This document shows, in pieces, positions 23,795-52,460 of a stretch of DNA of 64,000 bases. Source of the DNA: Elysia chlorotica. Lineage: Eukaryota > Mollusca > Gastropoda > Plakobranchidae. The position numbers and the translations under genes were made by a program. Location of the stretch: positions 567,388-631,387 of the forward strand of contig RQTK01000206.1 in the NCBI GenBank assembly GCA_003991915.1. The letters run 5' to 3'. Positions within the stretch are counted from its first letter, which is position 1. Each line of letters begins with the position of its first letter. The notes beneath the pieces are model-generated. The model had not been told where the DNA came from. It did not search any database and was given only the letters and a program-made list of their open reading frames with translations.

Positions 23795-24005
23795 GCCGGA
23801 GCTAGTCTAAATCACGGACTGGTCCCACAACTCATGTTTGGTAGTTTTACATGTTGCCACATTGAGACAGTGCGAGGAGTCCAGATTTCCTTTGTCACTT
23901 TATTAAACTGAGCCAGACAGATGAAAAAAAGTTCGTCCGATTGAACTCGAACAGGGGGCCTCCCAAATAAAAGACGTACGATCTACCCTTGAGCCACCCC
24001 ACCCC
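23795..24005 (-). mobile_element. SINE, minus strand
   Basis: Reversed tail and core (GGACTGGTCCCACAACTCAT, TTGCCACATTGAGACAG) followed by a reversed head with B box complement GAACTCGAACAG and A box side ATCTACCCTTGAGCCACC. Confidence 0.65.
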
Positions 24006-24182
24006 CTCAATATTATACTGTCTTTCTACGCAAGGGATTTCCTATTGATTTCAAAAGATAGGCTAGCCTCTGTGTATCTAACATCTGGTCAAAGACAAGA
24101 CAAGTCCCGAGCACTTGATTCCACCAGTCAAACTTTTCAGGCAGGGATCAAATTAATCTAGATTTGGATTGTCACACTAACT

Positions 24183-24375
24183 TGCAGTGGTTCATTGGTA
24201 GAGCGCGTGAGCTATGATCGGCAAGGCACTGGTTCGACCAAACTGCTTTGATATGTACTGGTTGTGTTGTTGTGTTTTATTTTATTGTGACCGGATGAGA
24301 TAAAAGTCCTTAGCACGTACGTTTTTAGCGCGTCCACGATAATAAAATAGTGTAATTTTTTACGTTGGATGAAAA
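24183..24375 (+). mobile_element. SINE, diverged
   Basis: Head GCAGTGGTTCATTGGTAGAG with CTGGTTCGACC, core TTTTATTGTGACCGGATGAG, tail GCGTCCACGATAATA and TTTACGTTGGATG. Confidence 0.6.
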
Positions 24376-24847
24376 GAAAACAACGGAAGTGGGAGATACC
24401 ATTCGACAAATGAATACACCGACCGGACGTGAAATCGAATTGGTGACCAGTCGCCCAATTAAAAGTCAAACGTTCTACCTCTTGTGCCAGGTAGCCTTCT
24501 GTATGCGTGTGATACCTTGTAAAATAACGCCAGACATTAGTCTCAAACAGAACGCAGACTATTTGCGGACATACGACTTAAAGGAGACTAGCAATTTGTG
24601 GGTGTTCAACCTATTGCTTTTTTAACATAGGGAAGTAGTTTATTTACACATTTAAGAGATAGCATCATAATTATCCAAATTCTGTCTCTGGTTCCTCTAC
24701 CCGTACTCACCGCACTACAATTGAGAACATCTTCATGTCTGCCTTCCCATAGATAAGTGCTCGCAATTTCGTATTTGAGAAGGGGAAAAAAACCTCACCA
24801 CCATAATCATTCCCTAATTTATTTTTCTCTGGCCGCCTGTCAGTTGT

Positions 24848-25078
24848 CGTTTAGTTGGTCTAACGTCCATGTCAGCACTATGTAGGCTATATTGCTGACG
24901 GGCCCCAAAACTGACGTCTGATAATTTTTATGTGCTGCCACATACGAGAAAGCGCGGGGATATCATGAGTCTTCTCTCAGCCAGTCACATTAAACTGACA
25001 CCGACCAAACTAGTAGGGAGCGAAATCGTCAGGAATCGAAGTTCGGTCCTCCTGCGTCGGAAGCCGATGTTCTACCCC
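24848..25078 (-). mobile_element. SINE, near full length, minus strand
   Basis: Reversed tail GTTTAGTTGGTCTAACGTCC, then GGGCCCCAAAACTGACGTCT, GCTGCCACATACGAGA, core ACTGACACCGACCAAACTAG, and head GGTCCTCCTGCGTCGGAAGC. It ends in a poly-C run. Confidence 0.8.
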
Positions 25079-25469
25079 CCCCCCCTCCGTGTGAGACAAT
25101 GATTTCAAATCTCTGGAAGATAAAAGTCATGCTCTATTCTAGTTTAAGTCTCCTAAATCTCAATACAGTTCTATACGGCGACGGGATCTCAGAGAGGGAA
25201 TCCTGGGATTTGATCGCCTGGTTGGTCACATTGTACTGAGCACTGACACTGAACCACCCTGAACACCCTCTCTGAAAAACGATATTTGATTTGCGAAAGG
25301 ACATCTTGACCTAGCAGCAGTCGCCCATTAGCCTTATCCATCGGGGATTTCCGATACGCCAAGCGCAATGAAAATCGATACTCAGAACTGATCAAACTAT
25401 AGATCGAATCTGCTGCTCCAATGATTGGGTTTTGGTTTTTGGTTCTATGCCTTTCTTTGAAATACAGAA

Positions 25470-25645
25470 GATGCACAGGATATCATTTATGGTGACGGGT
25501 TCCAACGGGTTCCCAACATACGTCTGTCAATTTTACGCTGCCACAAAGATACAGCACAGATACCAGGAGTCCAACCGGCAACATTATACATAATAACACT
25601 GATCCAATCAGTAGTGGTCGATAGCCGATGATTAAACTAATTGTG
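25470..25645 (-). mobile_element. SINE, diverged, minus strand
   Basis: Reversed tail GGTGACGGGTTCCAACGGGT, then ACGTCTGTCAATTTTACGCT and core CACTGATCCAATCAGTAGTG. Confidence 0.6.
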
Positions 25646-26164
25646 CCCGATCTTGGGTACAAACTGGTACCTCTGAATTGGGAATCCATTCTCAACACTT
25701 GCGTCATCACCACACTCACCTACACCCCCTCCTTTAAAAAAAATCAATACTCAGAACTGATCATCAAGCTCTGGCTTAAACCTGCCATGCTCCTTGCAAT
25801 GGTTGGTTTTCTCGATTTAGAGATCCGAGTGGTCGTAAATCAAAAGCCCTGAGTTGTACACAATTTACATGTACATGATTTAGTATATCTATGAATAAAG
25901 AAAGGCGTACGTTTAGACGCCCAACTATGGCGCCATAATATATGGGAAGTCGCGCGTCTAATTCTACTTGTTTTCTTTGTACCTACCACCGTGTCTTGTC
26001 GGAAATGCATATATACAGTCTTCGGGAAGTTGTGGCCATAAACTAAAAGCATTGTCTCGCCAGAATGACAAGATATCCTGTTGTTATCTCTGTTGTACAA
26101 ATGGTCAATCTCATTTTGAAAATACTATAAATCTTTAGGTGTCGCTATGTTCAGTGGTCGTGAA

Positions 26165-26176
26165 CCCCCCCCCCCC

Positions 26177-26225
<49 letters not shown>

Positions 26226-26258
26226 AACAAAAAAAAAAACAACAACAAAACAACAACT
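26165..26258. repeat. poly-C / poly-A junction
   Basis: A C run followed by a long A run and (CAA)n-like sequence. It could be the A tail of a retro-inserted element, but no body was found. Confidence 0.8.
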
Positions 26259-26554
26259 GCCGTTTGTTCTTTCATGATAACGGCAGGTTTATGTCCAGAA
26301 AATATATTTAGTTTTCTTTCCGGAACTAAATTATTTGGTGGTGATATAGTTTTAGGAACAAAAGAAATAGGTAGTGAATATTGTTAGAGGGACAAAATTA
26401 ATTGTGATGATGTTGTTGCGAGCATTTGTGATAAGTTTTACAAACATGACGTACGTGTAACGTTCTGAAAGATTTACGTACGGAATTATTTTCTGTTCAG
26501 TCGTCTATAATAATAGTACGTAAGATTCTTTACATACCCATTCCTCGACGAGTT

Positions 26555-26725
26555 GCGAGTTAGTTGTTTAACATCCATCGTCACCGCCATGAAGGATATA
26601 ATAATTGTGGATGGGGCCCATGAATGACGTCTATGATTATTACATGCTGCCACACACGACACAGAGCGGGAATATCTGGACTCCAGTCTCAGCCGATCAC
26701 ATGATACTAACACCGACCCAACCTT
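26555..26725 (-). mobile_element. SINE, minus strand, headless
   Basis: Reversed tail GTTTAACATCCATCGTCACC, then GGGGCCCATGAATGACGTCT, GCTGCCACACACGACACAG and core CTAACACCGACCCAACC. Confidence 0.7.
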
Positions 26726-27204
26726 TTCAAGTACAGACCAAGTTACCGAATAAATCAAAGAGAGTATATTAATTTTTTGCATAGTAAGATTGACAGTGAT
26801 CTACGAGTATTTCTTTAAAAATATATTGTATTAACTTAGGGCAGACAGATATTCAAAGAGTATTATTTTTAATTCAGACTACTTATCAACTGGACCAACC
26901 ATATATTCTGTCCCAACTGTGTATAATACTTTGATGGTTTGGCTCACTTTGTCTCTTAATCAATGCAAAGTGTTAATTTTTTTCCCGGTGACTTTGCCCG
27001 TTCTTTTAAAAGCCTCACCCGTCCCACATTGTTTGTCTCTTGTTTTCCATTCCGTTTGTCTGTCTCTCTGCTGTGTGTGTGTCTCTCTCTCTCTTTCTTT
27101 GGTTCTGTCTGTCTGTCTGCCTACCTATTTTAATGTTTTATCCCTCTCCTCTTTTTTCCACTCGGCCATGTCTTATTCTCTACTTTCGAGGGAAAGGGGT
27201 GGGG

Positions 27205-27475
27205 GCGAACACGCTCAAGTGGTAGATCGTTGGTCTCCAGATCGAAAGGTCCACGGTTCGAATCCCACGTTCGGCAAATTTATCTCTCCGATTTCGTCCA
27301 CTGTAAGTAGTTGGGTCGGTGTCAGTATGTTGTCACCGGCTTAAATAGGAGTCATGGTATCCTCGCCCTGTCTGTGTGTGACACCGCCTATAACTGTCAG
27401 AAGTCAGTCTTGGTGCACGTCCACAATATAGCATATATAGAGCTGACGTTGGACGTTAATTCAACTCGTCTCAGT
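27205..27475 (+). mobile_element. SINE with clear tRNA-like head
   Basis: Head AAGTGGTAGATCGTTGGTCT, perfect B box GGTTCGAATCC, core AGTTGGGTCGGTGTCAGTAT, CCTGTCTGTGTGTGACA, tail CGTCCACAATATAGCATATA and GACGTTGGACGTTAATTCAA. This head differs from the GGGGTAGAACATCGGCTT head, so at least two head types share one core. Confidence 0.82.
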
Positions 27476-27660
27476 TTCGATCTCCATGCATTTTTATACA
27501 ACCTAGCCTACCAAGCCCCATGTATCCTGTTCTGGGGTCCTCACGGTATAGAAACTCCTTTAATCTTCTTCGTACAGTCTCAATGATCCTACAGCATGGC
27601 TGGTTGGTTGTTTTCTTCATAATTATAAGTATGTGAGAGGTAAACCTCCTTTGAATATGG

Positions 27661-27912
27661 GGCGAGCTGACTTACATGGTAGAGCGTTGGTCTCCAGATA
27701 GGCGATCCGCGGTTAATTCTCACGTTTGGTGAAAACTGTATTTATCCGATTTCGTCCCCAATCAGTTGGGTTGGTGTCAGTATAATATAACGGGCTGAGA
27801 CGGAAATACAAAATCTCCCTGCTCTGTCTCGTGTGTTTAAACTTAAAGTTATTAGACTTGGGGCCAGTCCACATACAACATAGCAATTAGAGTGTTGAAT
27901 TTAGGCGCTAAG
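27661..27912 (+). mobile_element. SINE, second head type
   Basis: Head ATGGTAGAGCGTTGGTCTCC, degraded B box, core CAGTTGGGTTGGTGTCAGTA, GCTCTGTCTCGTGTGTT, tail GGGGCCAGTCCACATACAAC. Confidence 0.75.
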
Positions 27913-30211
<2,299 letters not shown>

Positions 30212-31140
30212 AGTGAGTGAGTGAGTGAGTTTGTTTTACGGCACGTCAGCACGGTAACGGCTATGCTGCGCCCATGATGTCCTAAGACAGTCAATGCATT
30301 TTACTAGTAGCAACGGTGATTCCCTATCTCTTTGAGTAGTAAAAGCATACAAACTCTGTGCGTAAAAGGTTTGGTTAAAAGTTGTGGGTATGTACAGTAG
30401 TTTAAAAGATCCATGTGTAGGATTATCACAGTTAAATTTTATTATATACACCAATGTCCTTCAGGTACCTAAGTAGGCGCTGAGAACTAAAATAAGTAAA
30501 TACATATGCTCTCTAGAGGCATGGAAGCCACGTACAGATTTCTTTCTCGATAAAAAACCGGACAATCAACTAAAACGTGACTAATGGACAATTGACAGTT
30601 GCAGGTATGACACACTGGAGGCTCTTCACCTTTCAGTAAAAAAGCGTGAGTAAGATGAGAATGTCCAAGTCGGACTCGATCGAGTACCACTTGTTCTCGT
30701 CGTCTTGCCTGAGAGATTCCTGGCCAGTGACCAAAATGTGGTTGGACACAGTGCAATTTATTGGTTGTCATGTTGTTCCATCGCGCCTTCCAGTTTTCTT
30801 TTATAAACGTGTGTATAATTGGCTTAACATCAGATGCTGGTATTTGCAACTGAGTAGGTTCAAGTTCAAGCCCAATTTTGGCGAGTTCGTCAGGCATTTC
30901 ATTTCCTTCTATAACGACATGGCTGGGAACCCAACAGAGAACAATTCTCTTACCACCCGTCTGAATTTCGCGAATACGCCCTAGCGCCTTGAGAATCCTA
31001 GGATTTCTGGGGTTTGCCTCCCCCACCGCTTTCACCAAAGGGAACGAGTCAGAGAGGATTAAAAATGTGTCTTTTCTTAAGGCATGTGACATTGCCAGGC
31101 CTTGTTCTTGGGGCACATCGCCGTTAAATGCTACACCAAC
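30212..31140 (-). mobile_element. Non-LTR retrotransposon (RNase H type), 5'-truncated
   Basis: Minus-strand 3' part of a LINE. It ends at the 30212 side in (TCAC)n, a tandem tetranucleotide tail of the kind seen in poly(A)-less LINEs. It contains an RNase H-like coding region (30487-31140) and then about 270 bases of 3' UTR. The reverse transcriptase part is missing. The RNase H plus terminal zinc-knuckle layout fits the I superfamily, but the clade is inference. Confidence 0.8.
30487..31140 (-). pseudogene. LINE RNase H and terminal Cys/His knuckle (fragment)
   Basis: Open for just over 210 codons to a stop. FLILSDSFPLVKAV holds the central catalytic Asp of RNase H; VLCWVPSHVVIEGNEMPDEL is the hallmark C-terminal motif (usual form WVPSHVGIxGNExAD, here with D at PDE). 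It ends with PVCHTCNCQLSISHVLVDCP, a CCHC-like knuckle usual at LINE ends. The N-terminal RNase H strand and the reverse transcriptase are lost, so the fragment is not functional as a retrotransposon. Confidence 0.85.
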
Positions 31141-33119
31141 CTAAAAAAATATAGATTTAAAACTAGAAGAGAGCTTATTTCTAATAGATCTTAGTGGTAA
31201 ACGTAAACCTCTGGAAAGCAGGAGAAAGTTACTTCTACTTCAGAAGGAAATGTAGTTAGCATTCGTCAAATAAGTTGTGAAATGATCTTTCTCGTTTCTA
31301 AAACACCAAAGATCTATGGCATTTTACAACTGAGGCCATACACTATTCATTGAAATCAATGCCTACCGATGGCACCAATGACACGAATGTCAGAGAAGTC
31401 ATGTTTTGAGTTTACTAAGGAATATTTCACGTTTTCTTGGTCATCAATACCATTTTAATGTTCTCTGTTTTTTTTTGTTTAACTTCAGTACTGGTCCCAC
31501 AGGATTTGGAACATAAAAGCTTTGTCATAATTTCCAGGCACAGTTTTGTTGAACTTAAAGCACATCAAAAACAACAACAACAACAGCAGCAGAAGCAACA
31601 ACAACAACAACAACAAAACAATAACAACAACTGGGAATGTGATTTTCCGTGCGCTCTTTATGTTCTATACAATCATGGTACACCCTAAAGAATTACCCAC
31701 TCATCTGCAGGCGCTCTTCCTTTATAAGTTAACTCAAACATAAAGCAGAGCTCATGACATATCTCTTGGAGAGGCGACATTAACTATTCAAGAACTTTCG
31801 TGTATTGGTCAAGGCTTCCCAAAATGGCAAGCAGTCACCGAATTGATTCAAGTAAACAAGGTATAACAACATTGATCTACTTCTTGTACATAGTTAGCAC
31901 AGAAAGATAAGTATGAGTAATTTTTGTTAAGCGTACAAACCTACTAGCCTAACAATTTAGGTGGTCACAGTTGCGCTTACTATTTTAATGACATGGCTTA
32001 CTTTTTTATGCGACCCTGCCTGTTATTTTTTTGAAGCCTCGGTATTGGTACATTAACCGAACTCTCAAGTGAGTGCACACACATCATGCTGATTCCCATG
32101 TGAATTTTCGATTTTCTTTTCTGTTCACACCACCCTAATCACCCAATTTGCATGTGTATATCAGAGTAAAAAATACACAAGGCCCCAGAGCGTTCAGATC
32201 ATGTAGATTTCCCGTTCTAATTTTGACAAGCACCAAACCAAAATGTCCACACCATTCTGATTTGCATGTGTATTTTTTACTCCACATTGCACGAAGCAAG
32301 GCCTACAGCTCGATTACTTGAGCAGCAGTGGACTGACATATTGAATGATGCTCGTTTCGAATTTTCAAATGCGTCTAAAACAATGAAAAACAATTTTGTG
32401 GACAAATTATGCTTTTATAAAATTCAGTTCTAACCTCTGTTAATGTTGATCTATATATAAGTTGTTTCAAAATATTTTTTTCAATAAATCCCATCGAGTC
32501 TGATCGCCCCTTATACATTCATAAACTCTAAGTTTGACCCAAATCATGAGCACAGCTAAATCTAGCAAAATTATTAAAGAACAACTAGAATACACATAGT
32601 TATTAGTTGAGGTATCACAAACTAAATTAGCTTTATTTTGTATAATAAAACGATCTGGAGACTTAGGTATACTATAACCGAAGCAGCAGTAAAGTGTATG
32701 TGTAAATGTGTATTGTATTGTGTTTGGAGGGGGGGGGGGGGGGCTCTGGCTGTCGCACTGGGTCAGAGTGTTCCTTTCCCAGATCTAGATGTAGCTTTTT
32801 TATTGTTGTATTAATTAAAATTTTCTAGGTACATGTATCTAAGTTAGATCAAACAATCATGATAACCCTACATTTATAATTATTGCATGGTCCACGAGCT
32901 TTTACCAATAGAAGCCGAGACAGGCGTTGTTTACTACATTCTGCCATTTTTGCCGAGATCACGTGACAACTGATACGCGTTTGCTCAAATTAGTAAAAAA
33001 TACATATGGAGATCTGAGACGTGTGTCACTCGTGAAAATCAAGGGATAAAATACACACGCGAGTTTGCTCGTGTTTTTCACGTCGTCTGAACAGATATAA
33101 TGCTAAGAACATACACATC
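31141..33119. other. Gene-free stretch
   Basis: (CAA)n/(CAG)n patch at 31566-31632 and a poly-G run near 32728-32743. No recognisable gene or transposon in the rest. Confidence 0.5.
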
Positions 33120-33420
33120 GAAAAATCCTTTGTCTCTACCGTCTCTAATCGGACGCAATCCGAAACCCCCAACCCGGTTCTCACCGCCAGCCGTCTGCTA
33201 GAGAGCCCAGTCAGCGGTGAGAGTAGCCGGCCCTCTGCGCCTGCGCGTCTGCCACGGGTAATTTGGGTTATTTATCAAACAAGAGATTATCCACGGGCAA
33301 TAACTCTCGCCGCCTAGCCACGCGTCTCGTAGACGCCGGCGCGCGCCATCTTGGATGATTTTAACGGCGAACTGTGGCAATGTAAACATGGAGCACGCTC
33401 CGCGCGGAGTTAGTACTGAC
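33120..33420. promoter_or_regulatory. CpG-rich candidate promoter
   Basis: This block stands out from AT-rich surroundings by its density of CG dinucleotides. It holds an NRF1-like TGCGCCTGCGCG (33236-33247) and a YY1-like GCGCCATCTTGG (33343-33354). In animals such sites cluster at broad promoters. On the minus strand the YY1 site reads AAGATGGCG, the sense form usual just downstream of start sites, so a leftward transcript is possible. It could alternatively serve a non-coding first exon of the chordin-like gene to its right. No transcript evidence is available. Confidence 0.45.
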
Positions 33421-35254
33421 CCGTTACGTTTTCTATCTATCTTTTGGTTTCTTTCTTTCCGTCCAATGGTCTTTATATATCCGTCCAATTGTCTTTATAT
33501 TTCTCTCTTCCTTGTCTCAAACTCAAAATATTTAACTCAGAACTCTTCACGTCTCTCCACCCTCTCAATACTTCTCTCTAATATATATATATATATATAT
33601 ATATCTGTTTCTACCACTACCTGCCTATCGCTCTATATGGCTCGTAAATTCACTTCTAAAACTATTCAACGCCCTGTTTAAGTTCGTTGTTAAGGACTCC
33701 CACAAAATAATTGTAAATATTTCGATGCAAGGCCACTTTTATATGGAGTTTACATCTCAATGAGAAATTTAAAAAATACATGCTCCATTTTATCATATCT
33801 ACCTACAGTTCCTGCAAGTCTATGTCAATACTCAATTCATTGCAGTATAGATCTGAAATGCATTTATCTAATAACCTATCTACCTACCTATTTGATTGTT
33901 GTGTTCTTGTTTGTTTCTTCAACCAAAATGTATATTTTTTTCTCCTCGTCGTGGTCTGAATTGACACGCCGCGAAAACTTCAAGTCTGCCTTTCTGTCGC
34001 CATCTCCAATTCATTTTGTCTGCAATGGCAAACCTAAACTGATGGCTTGTCTCTTTGTCTGTCTTGGCCTTGTCTATGTGTCTATATTGTCTGAGTTTCA
34101 GATGCCCTAATGACTCCTTCTGTTCTCCGCGTTCCGGCATTTTAATTAAGGAATGTCTTATCCAGTCTATCCCGTCACTCCCAATTTATATATTTTCTTT
34201 TCATCCCTCCCCAGCTTCATCCGCACTCTCTAATTCCCAATATCTATTTCTCACTCCCTAACTTTCAGTATCTCTTTCTTAGTACCTATCTCTTTCTCTC
34301 TATCTATCCCTCTTTCTTTCTCTGTTTGTCCCCGTTCCATCTCATTTTTCATCTCTAGGTGGAACTCTCTTTCTCTCTATCTCTCATTCTTTCTTTCTCT
34401 CTTTTTTGTCTCTAGCTTTCTTTTTTCTTACCTCTATATTTCTCTCTACTTCCCCCCTTTCTCCCACCCCCTCTCTCTCTATCTGTCCGTATGTCTGTCT
34501 GCCTGTTTGTTTGTCTGTTTATCTGTCTGTATGTATGTCATTTAGTCTGTCTGTATGTCTGTCTATCCCTGTCGTTCTCCTGCACTTTAGCCTTCTGATT
34601 TCTAAGAAGACCCATTACTATACTGCCCTAGAGCTAGTAACAAAGGAGAAATGTACAAGATACAAACTTCGTGTGATATTCCTCTCTCTCTTTTCCTCTC
34701 TCTCCCCCCTTTTCTATCTCTCTATCCCCCTTTCTCTCTTTCTCTCCCCTCTTTCTATCTTTCTCTCTCTCCCCCTATCTATTCCATCTTCTTTCTTTTC
34801 ATGCCGTTATCCTGCTCTTTAGCTTTCTGATTTCTAACAAGACACGCATTACTATATATACGTGTATAAAGGAGAGGCTGAACTGCTCTAGAGCTACAAT
34901 CAAAGAGGGAAGGTACATCACACATCACGTATAATTGTCTTTGTACCTGCGGTATTTAGTAAAATTGCCGATTTTGAACGTTAAAAAATATTAAGTTTTA
35001 CTTTATAAATATTAACATGCGCTGTGTTTCTGTGATTAATAACACAAAATGTTCATTTTTTCTAATTGTGTCATTTCTCTCCTCTCTTGTTTGGCTCCTT
35101 GACGCCTGTGGTCTTGATAATCTTGATTCTTGTATTGTTGTTGTTCTTCTCTATGTCTGTCTGCCTGTCCCTTAGTTTTGAAAAGAAGCAGACAAAGGGC
35201 CTTTTTAAAAATTCCGATCCGGCGATGCACTATAAAGCTGGACACCTGTACCAG

Positions 35255-35392
35255 AACTTGAACTGTCACATTACACTAATACCAATCCAACCAGTGACAA
35301 CAATGTAGGGGCTAAACCACGGGCTCAAACCTCAGCCCCCCCATGCATCAGAGGTAGACACTTTAACCCTAGCACCACCAAGTCTCCCCTAT
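35255..35392 (-). mobile_element. SINE head and core fragment, minus strand
   Basis: Reversed core ACACTAATACCAATCCAACC and head with B box complement GGGCTCAAACC and the A box side TTAACCCTAGCACCACC. Confidence 0.55.
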
Positions 35393-35729
35393 AAAATTAA
35401 TTTTAGTTAAACTCTCCATCCCCAGATCCAAACACTTAAACAGCCATGCCATTGAGATATCACGCGGTCCAGGTCAAAGTGGAAGATCGCCGTGACCCAG
35501 TGCTTGCCCCCTGGAGTAGGCCTACAGTCACGTGACAAGCTCCGACCGCTAGGTGAACAGATAGCCGCCTGGGCCGGTGGTAGACTACAGTGACGTCACT
35601 GCTCACTACAGGAAGAGTTTGGTACACTGTAAAGGAGCTCACAATGAAGTGGAGAGCACACAGACAGGTAGGAGTGGAAGAGTTTTAACTTATGGTCCAG
35701 TAGATATATATACAAGTTACACTTACAGG

Positions 35730-35835
35730 GGACAAATATCGGACAAAAAAAATGCCTAACTTGGGATTCAAACCATGGACCTCCTGATTTGAAGACCAAC
35801 GCTCTACCACATGTAGCCAGTTTCCCCCCCCCCCC
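35730..35835 (-). mobile_element. SINE head fragment, minus strand
   Basis: In reverse: GGATTCAAACCATGGACC followed by GACCAACGCTCTACCACATG, the complement of the TGGTAGAGCGTTGGTC head type. Confidence 0.6.
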
Positions 35836-36139
35836 CCCCCCGTGATATTTATTGGATAGAACTAGAATCTAGATCTATAAAAGTCTTTTCATTATTTAAG
35901 TCTAAGAACAACGAACAGATATAACCAAGCCTAGAAATAGTTATTATAAACGACGATCCGAAAATCCAAGGGCGAACTATTTTTTTATTTTTGATTATGT
36001 TAAATTTATGAAAAAGTAAATCAATAAAAAAGGACCAGGTAAACAAAGTATTTAGTAAGATGTACCTTCTGTGAAAATTTCATAATTACAGGTTGAGCCG
36101 TCTTCGAGCCTTTTGAGAAGAACCCCTCGAGTATACTAA

Positions 36140-36307
<168 letters not shown>

Positions 36308-37096
36308 TTTTTCTCTGTCATTCCCTTTTTTGTTTCTGTCTCTATCTTTGAATACCTGTTTGTCAGTCTGTCTCTGTATGTCTGCATGTCTGTTTATCTG
36401 TCTGTCTCTGTATGCCTGTATGTCTGTTTATCTGTCTCGCTGTTTGTCTCTGTATATCTGTCTCTCTGTGATTCTCTCTCTCTCTCACCAGCTGTGTTTC
36501 TCTAACCTCTTTCAAGTTCCCAATTTCGACCCCCCCCCTCTCTCTCTCTCTCTCTATTTATATATCTATCATTGTAGTAAAATCTATCAGTCTGTTTCTA
36601 CACTTCTTGATTATTAGACATTTTTTTCATTGAAAGTGAAAGTAAGCGCTCTGCAAATTTGGCGTTTCCTAGTTTTCCAAATGGAATCCAATGCGGCGGC
36701 TCTCTAGACGGCGTATAGCGTGAGGCATTTTTTGTTTCAGTCGGTGATATTACACTGGCAGCAACCTGACGAACAGGAAACCTGGCCTGATCATGCAGTT
36801 GAACCCCTGACATGTATTCGATTTCCGCAGACTCGAACTTACTACTAAGCAACCTAACCCCCCCCCCCTTTTCCCAACCATTTTGTCCCGTTCTCAATTT
36901 TCCTCTTTTAGAACTAAGTTATGAATTTTAAAAATGACTTCTTCAAGTCAAAAATATAGTTCGTAATATAGCCTTGTTTGTGGACAGTGGCTTTTCAGTA
37001 ATCCACGGACCAACCAATAAACAAACTAGCCAACAAAACTCACCAACCAACCAACCAATCTCTGTCTCCTGACAGTGTGACCTTCACCCTGGACTG

Positions 37097-50975
<13,879 letters not shown>

Positions 50976-51030
50976 ACACTTTTACACTAGCAGTGAACCT
51001 CCAAAAAATCATGTATTACACTTTTCCTCC

Positions 51031-51560
51031 AGGAGAGCTGCCAGTGGTGTCCCTCCCAAACTGAAAGACTAGATACCTTAACTTCAGGAGAGCTGCCAGT
51101 GGTTTTCCTCCCAAACTGAAAGACTAGATACCTTAACTTCAGGAGAGCTGCCAGTGGTTTTCCTCCCAAACTGAAAGACTAGATACCTTAACTTCAGGAG
51201 AGCTGGCAGTGGTGTCCCTCCCAAACTGAAAGACTAGATACCTTAACTTCAGGAGAGCTGCCAGTGGTGGTCCTCCCAAACTGAAAGACTAGATACCTTA
51301 ACTCCAGGAGAGCTGGCAGTGGTGGTCCTCCCAAACTGAAAGACTAGATACCTTAACTTCAGGAGAGCTGGCAGTGGTGTCCCTCCCAAACTGAAAGACT
51401 AGATACCTTAACTTCAGGAGAGCTGGCAGCGGTGGTCCTCTCAGCCTCAGACATGAACAACCTTTGGTCCAGTAGAGCCGACAGTGGTGGACTCCACAAT
51501 CTCAATGATTAGATACCTTTCCCCGCTGTAGAGCTGTCAACCTGCCGTCATGAAAGCGTA
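51031..51560 (+). repeat. 55 bp tandem repeat in CHRDL 3' flank / UTR
   Basis: AGGAGAGCTGCCAGTGGTGT starts at 51031, 51086, 51141, 51196, 51251, 51306, 51361 and 51416, exactly 55 bases apart, with two more diverged units to about 51560. Each unit holds AAAGACTAGATACCTTA. A related unit covers the end of the CDS. Confidence 0.95.
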
Positions 51561-52247
51561 TTTAACACATTTCGCACTGAATTCGTTGCATATCATTGAA
51601 TACTTTGACGACTGGCTGGATTGGCAGCAGTGCCTCAGTGACCACAAACACTTCTTTCTTTCAGACTCAGATATGAAACCTCTGGCAGAAATAGTGTCTG
51701 AAAACTCAACAGGGATTTGTGAATGGGACCATACAAAGAGTTGGAATGCTAAAATTTTACAGATCATCGAATTCTACACCAGTATGACTTTTCTTTTCAC
51801 GTACGTTTTTTAAAATTGTCAGACGTTAATCTTGGGAACTATCCTCGATATAGCCTAGATAGTGACATCGGACGTAAAGACAACATCCAATTTACCCAAA
51901 TGTCTACTATTTTTTTGATTACACGCCAGCCCTTATTGAAAGGGTCAAACAAGGGTGAGTTTTTTGGGATTATCAGTCCTGCAGTTTTAGAAGTCAATGT
52001 TACAACAAACTCATATCAATATGACAGTTGTGATCGCAAACACATTGAGAGGCCGAGATTAAGATGACTAAGATGGACGTATTGATTCCAATAGGCAAGA
52101 TGGCATACGTGCTACAGTTGTGGCATTCTATTTAGGAGTTACAGCTTCGAAAAGTAATATGCAACTTCCTGAAAACAAGCCAAGTTGATAAATGTACATG
52201 TCTCAATACTTTTTACACCAGTTCTCATTAATCCTGTACATAATACT

Positions 52248-52460
52248 TATAGCGCGGGGCTTTCACTCGGGAGGTCGCCATTTAAATCCCACTATCGGGT
52301 AATTTTGTTTGTTGCATTTCGCCCCCTGCTTGTTGGTTTGGTGTATATTGTGACAGACTCAAACAGAAGACCTGGTATACCCGCTCCATTTCTGTGTGGG
52401 TACTTGGAAAATTGTCAGACATTAGTCTTGGGACCAGTCGGCAGAATAGTGGTGTTGCTA
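52248..52460 (+). mobile_element. SINE, diverged
   Basis: Head GCGCGGGGCTTTCACTCGGG, B-box region ATTTAAATCCC, core CTTGTTGGTTTGGTGTATAT, tail TTGTCAGACATTAGTCTTGG. Confidence 0.62.

Noticed and set aside
36598-36897. 99-codon minus ORF just upstream of chordin-like exon 1
   Set aside because: No motif, no splice partner, ends at a poly-C run; not supportable as a gene.
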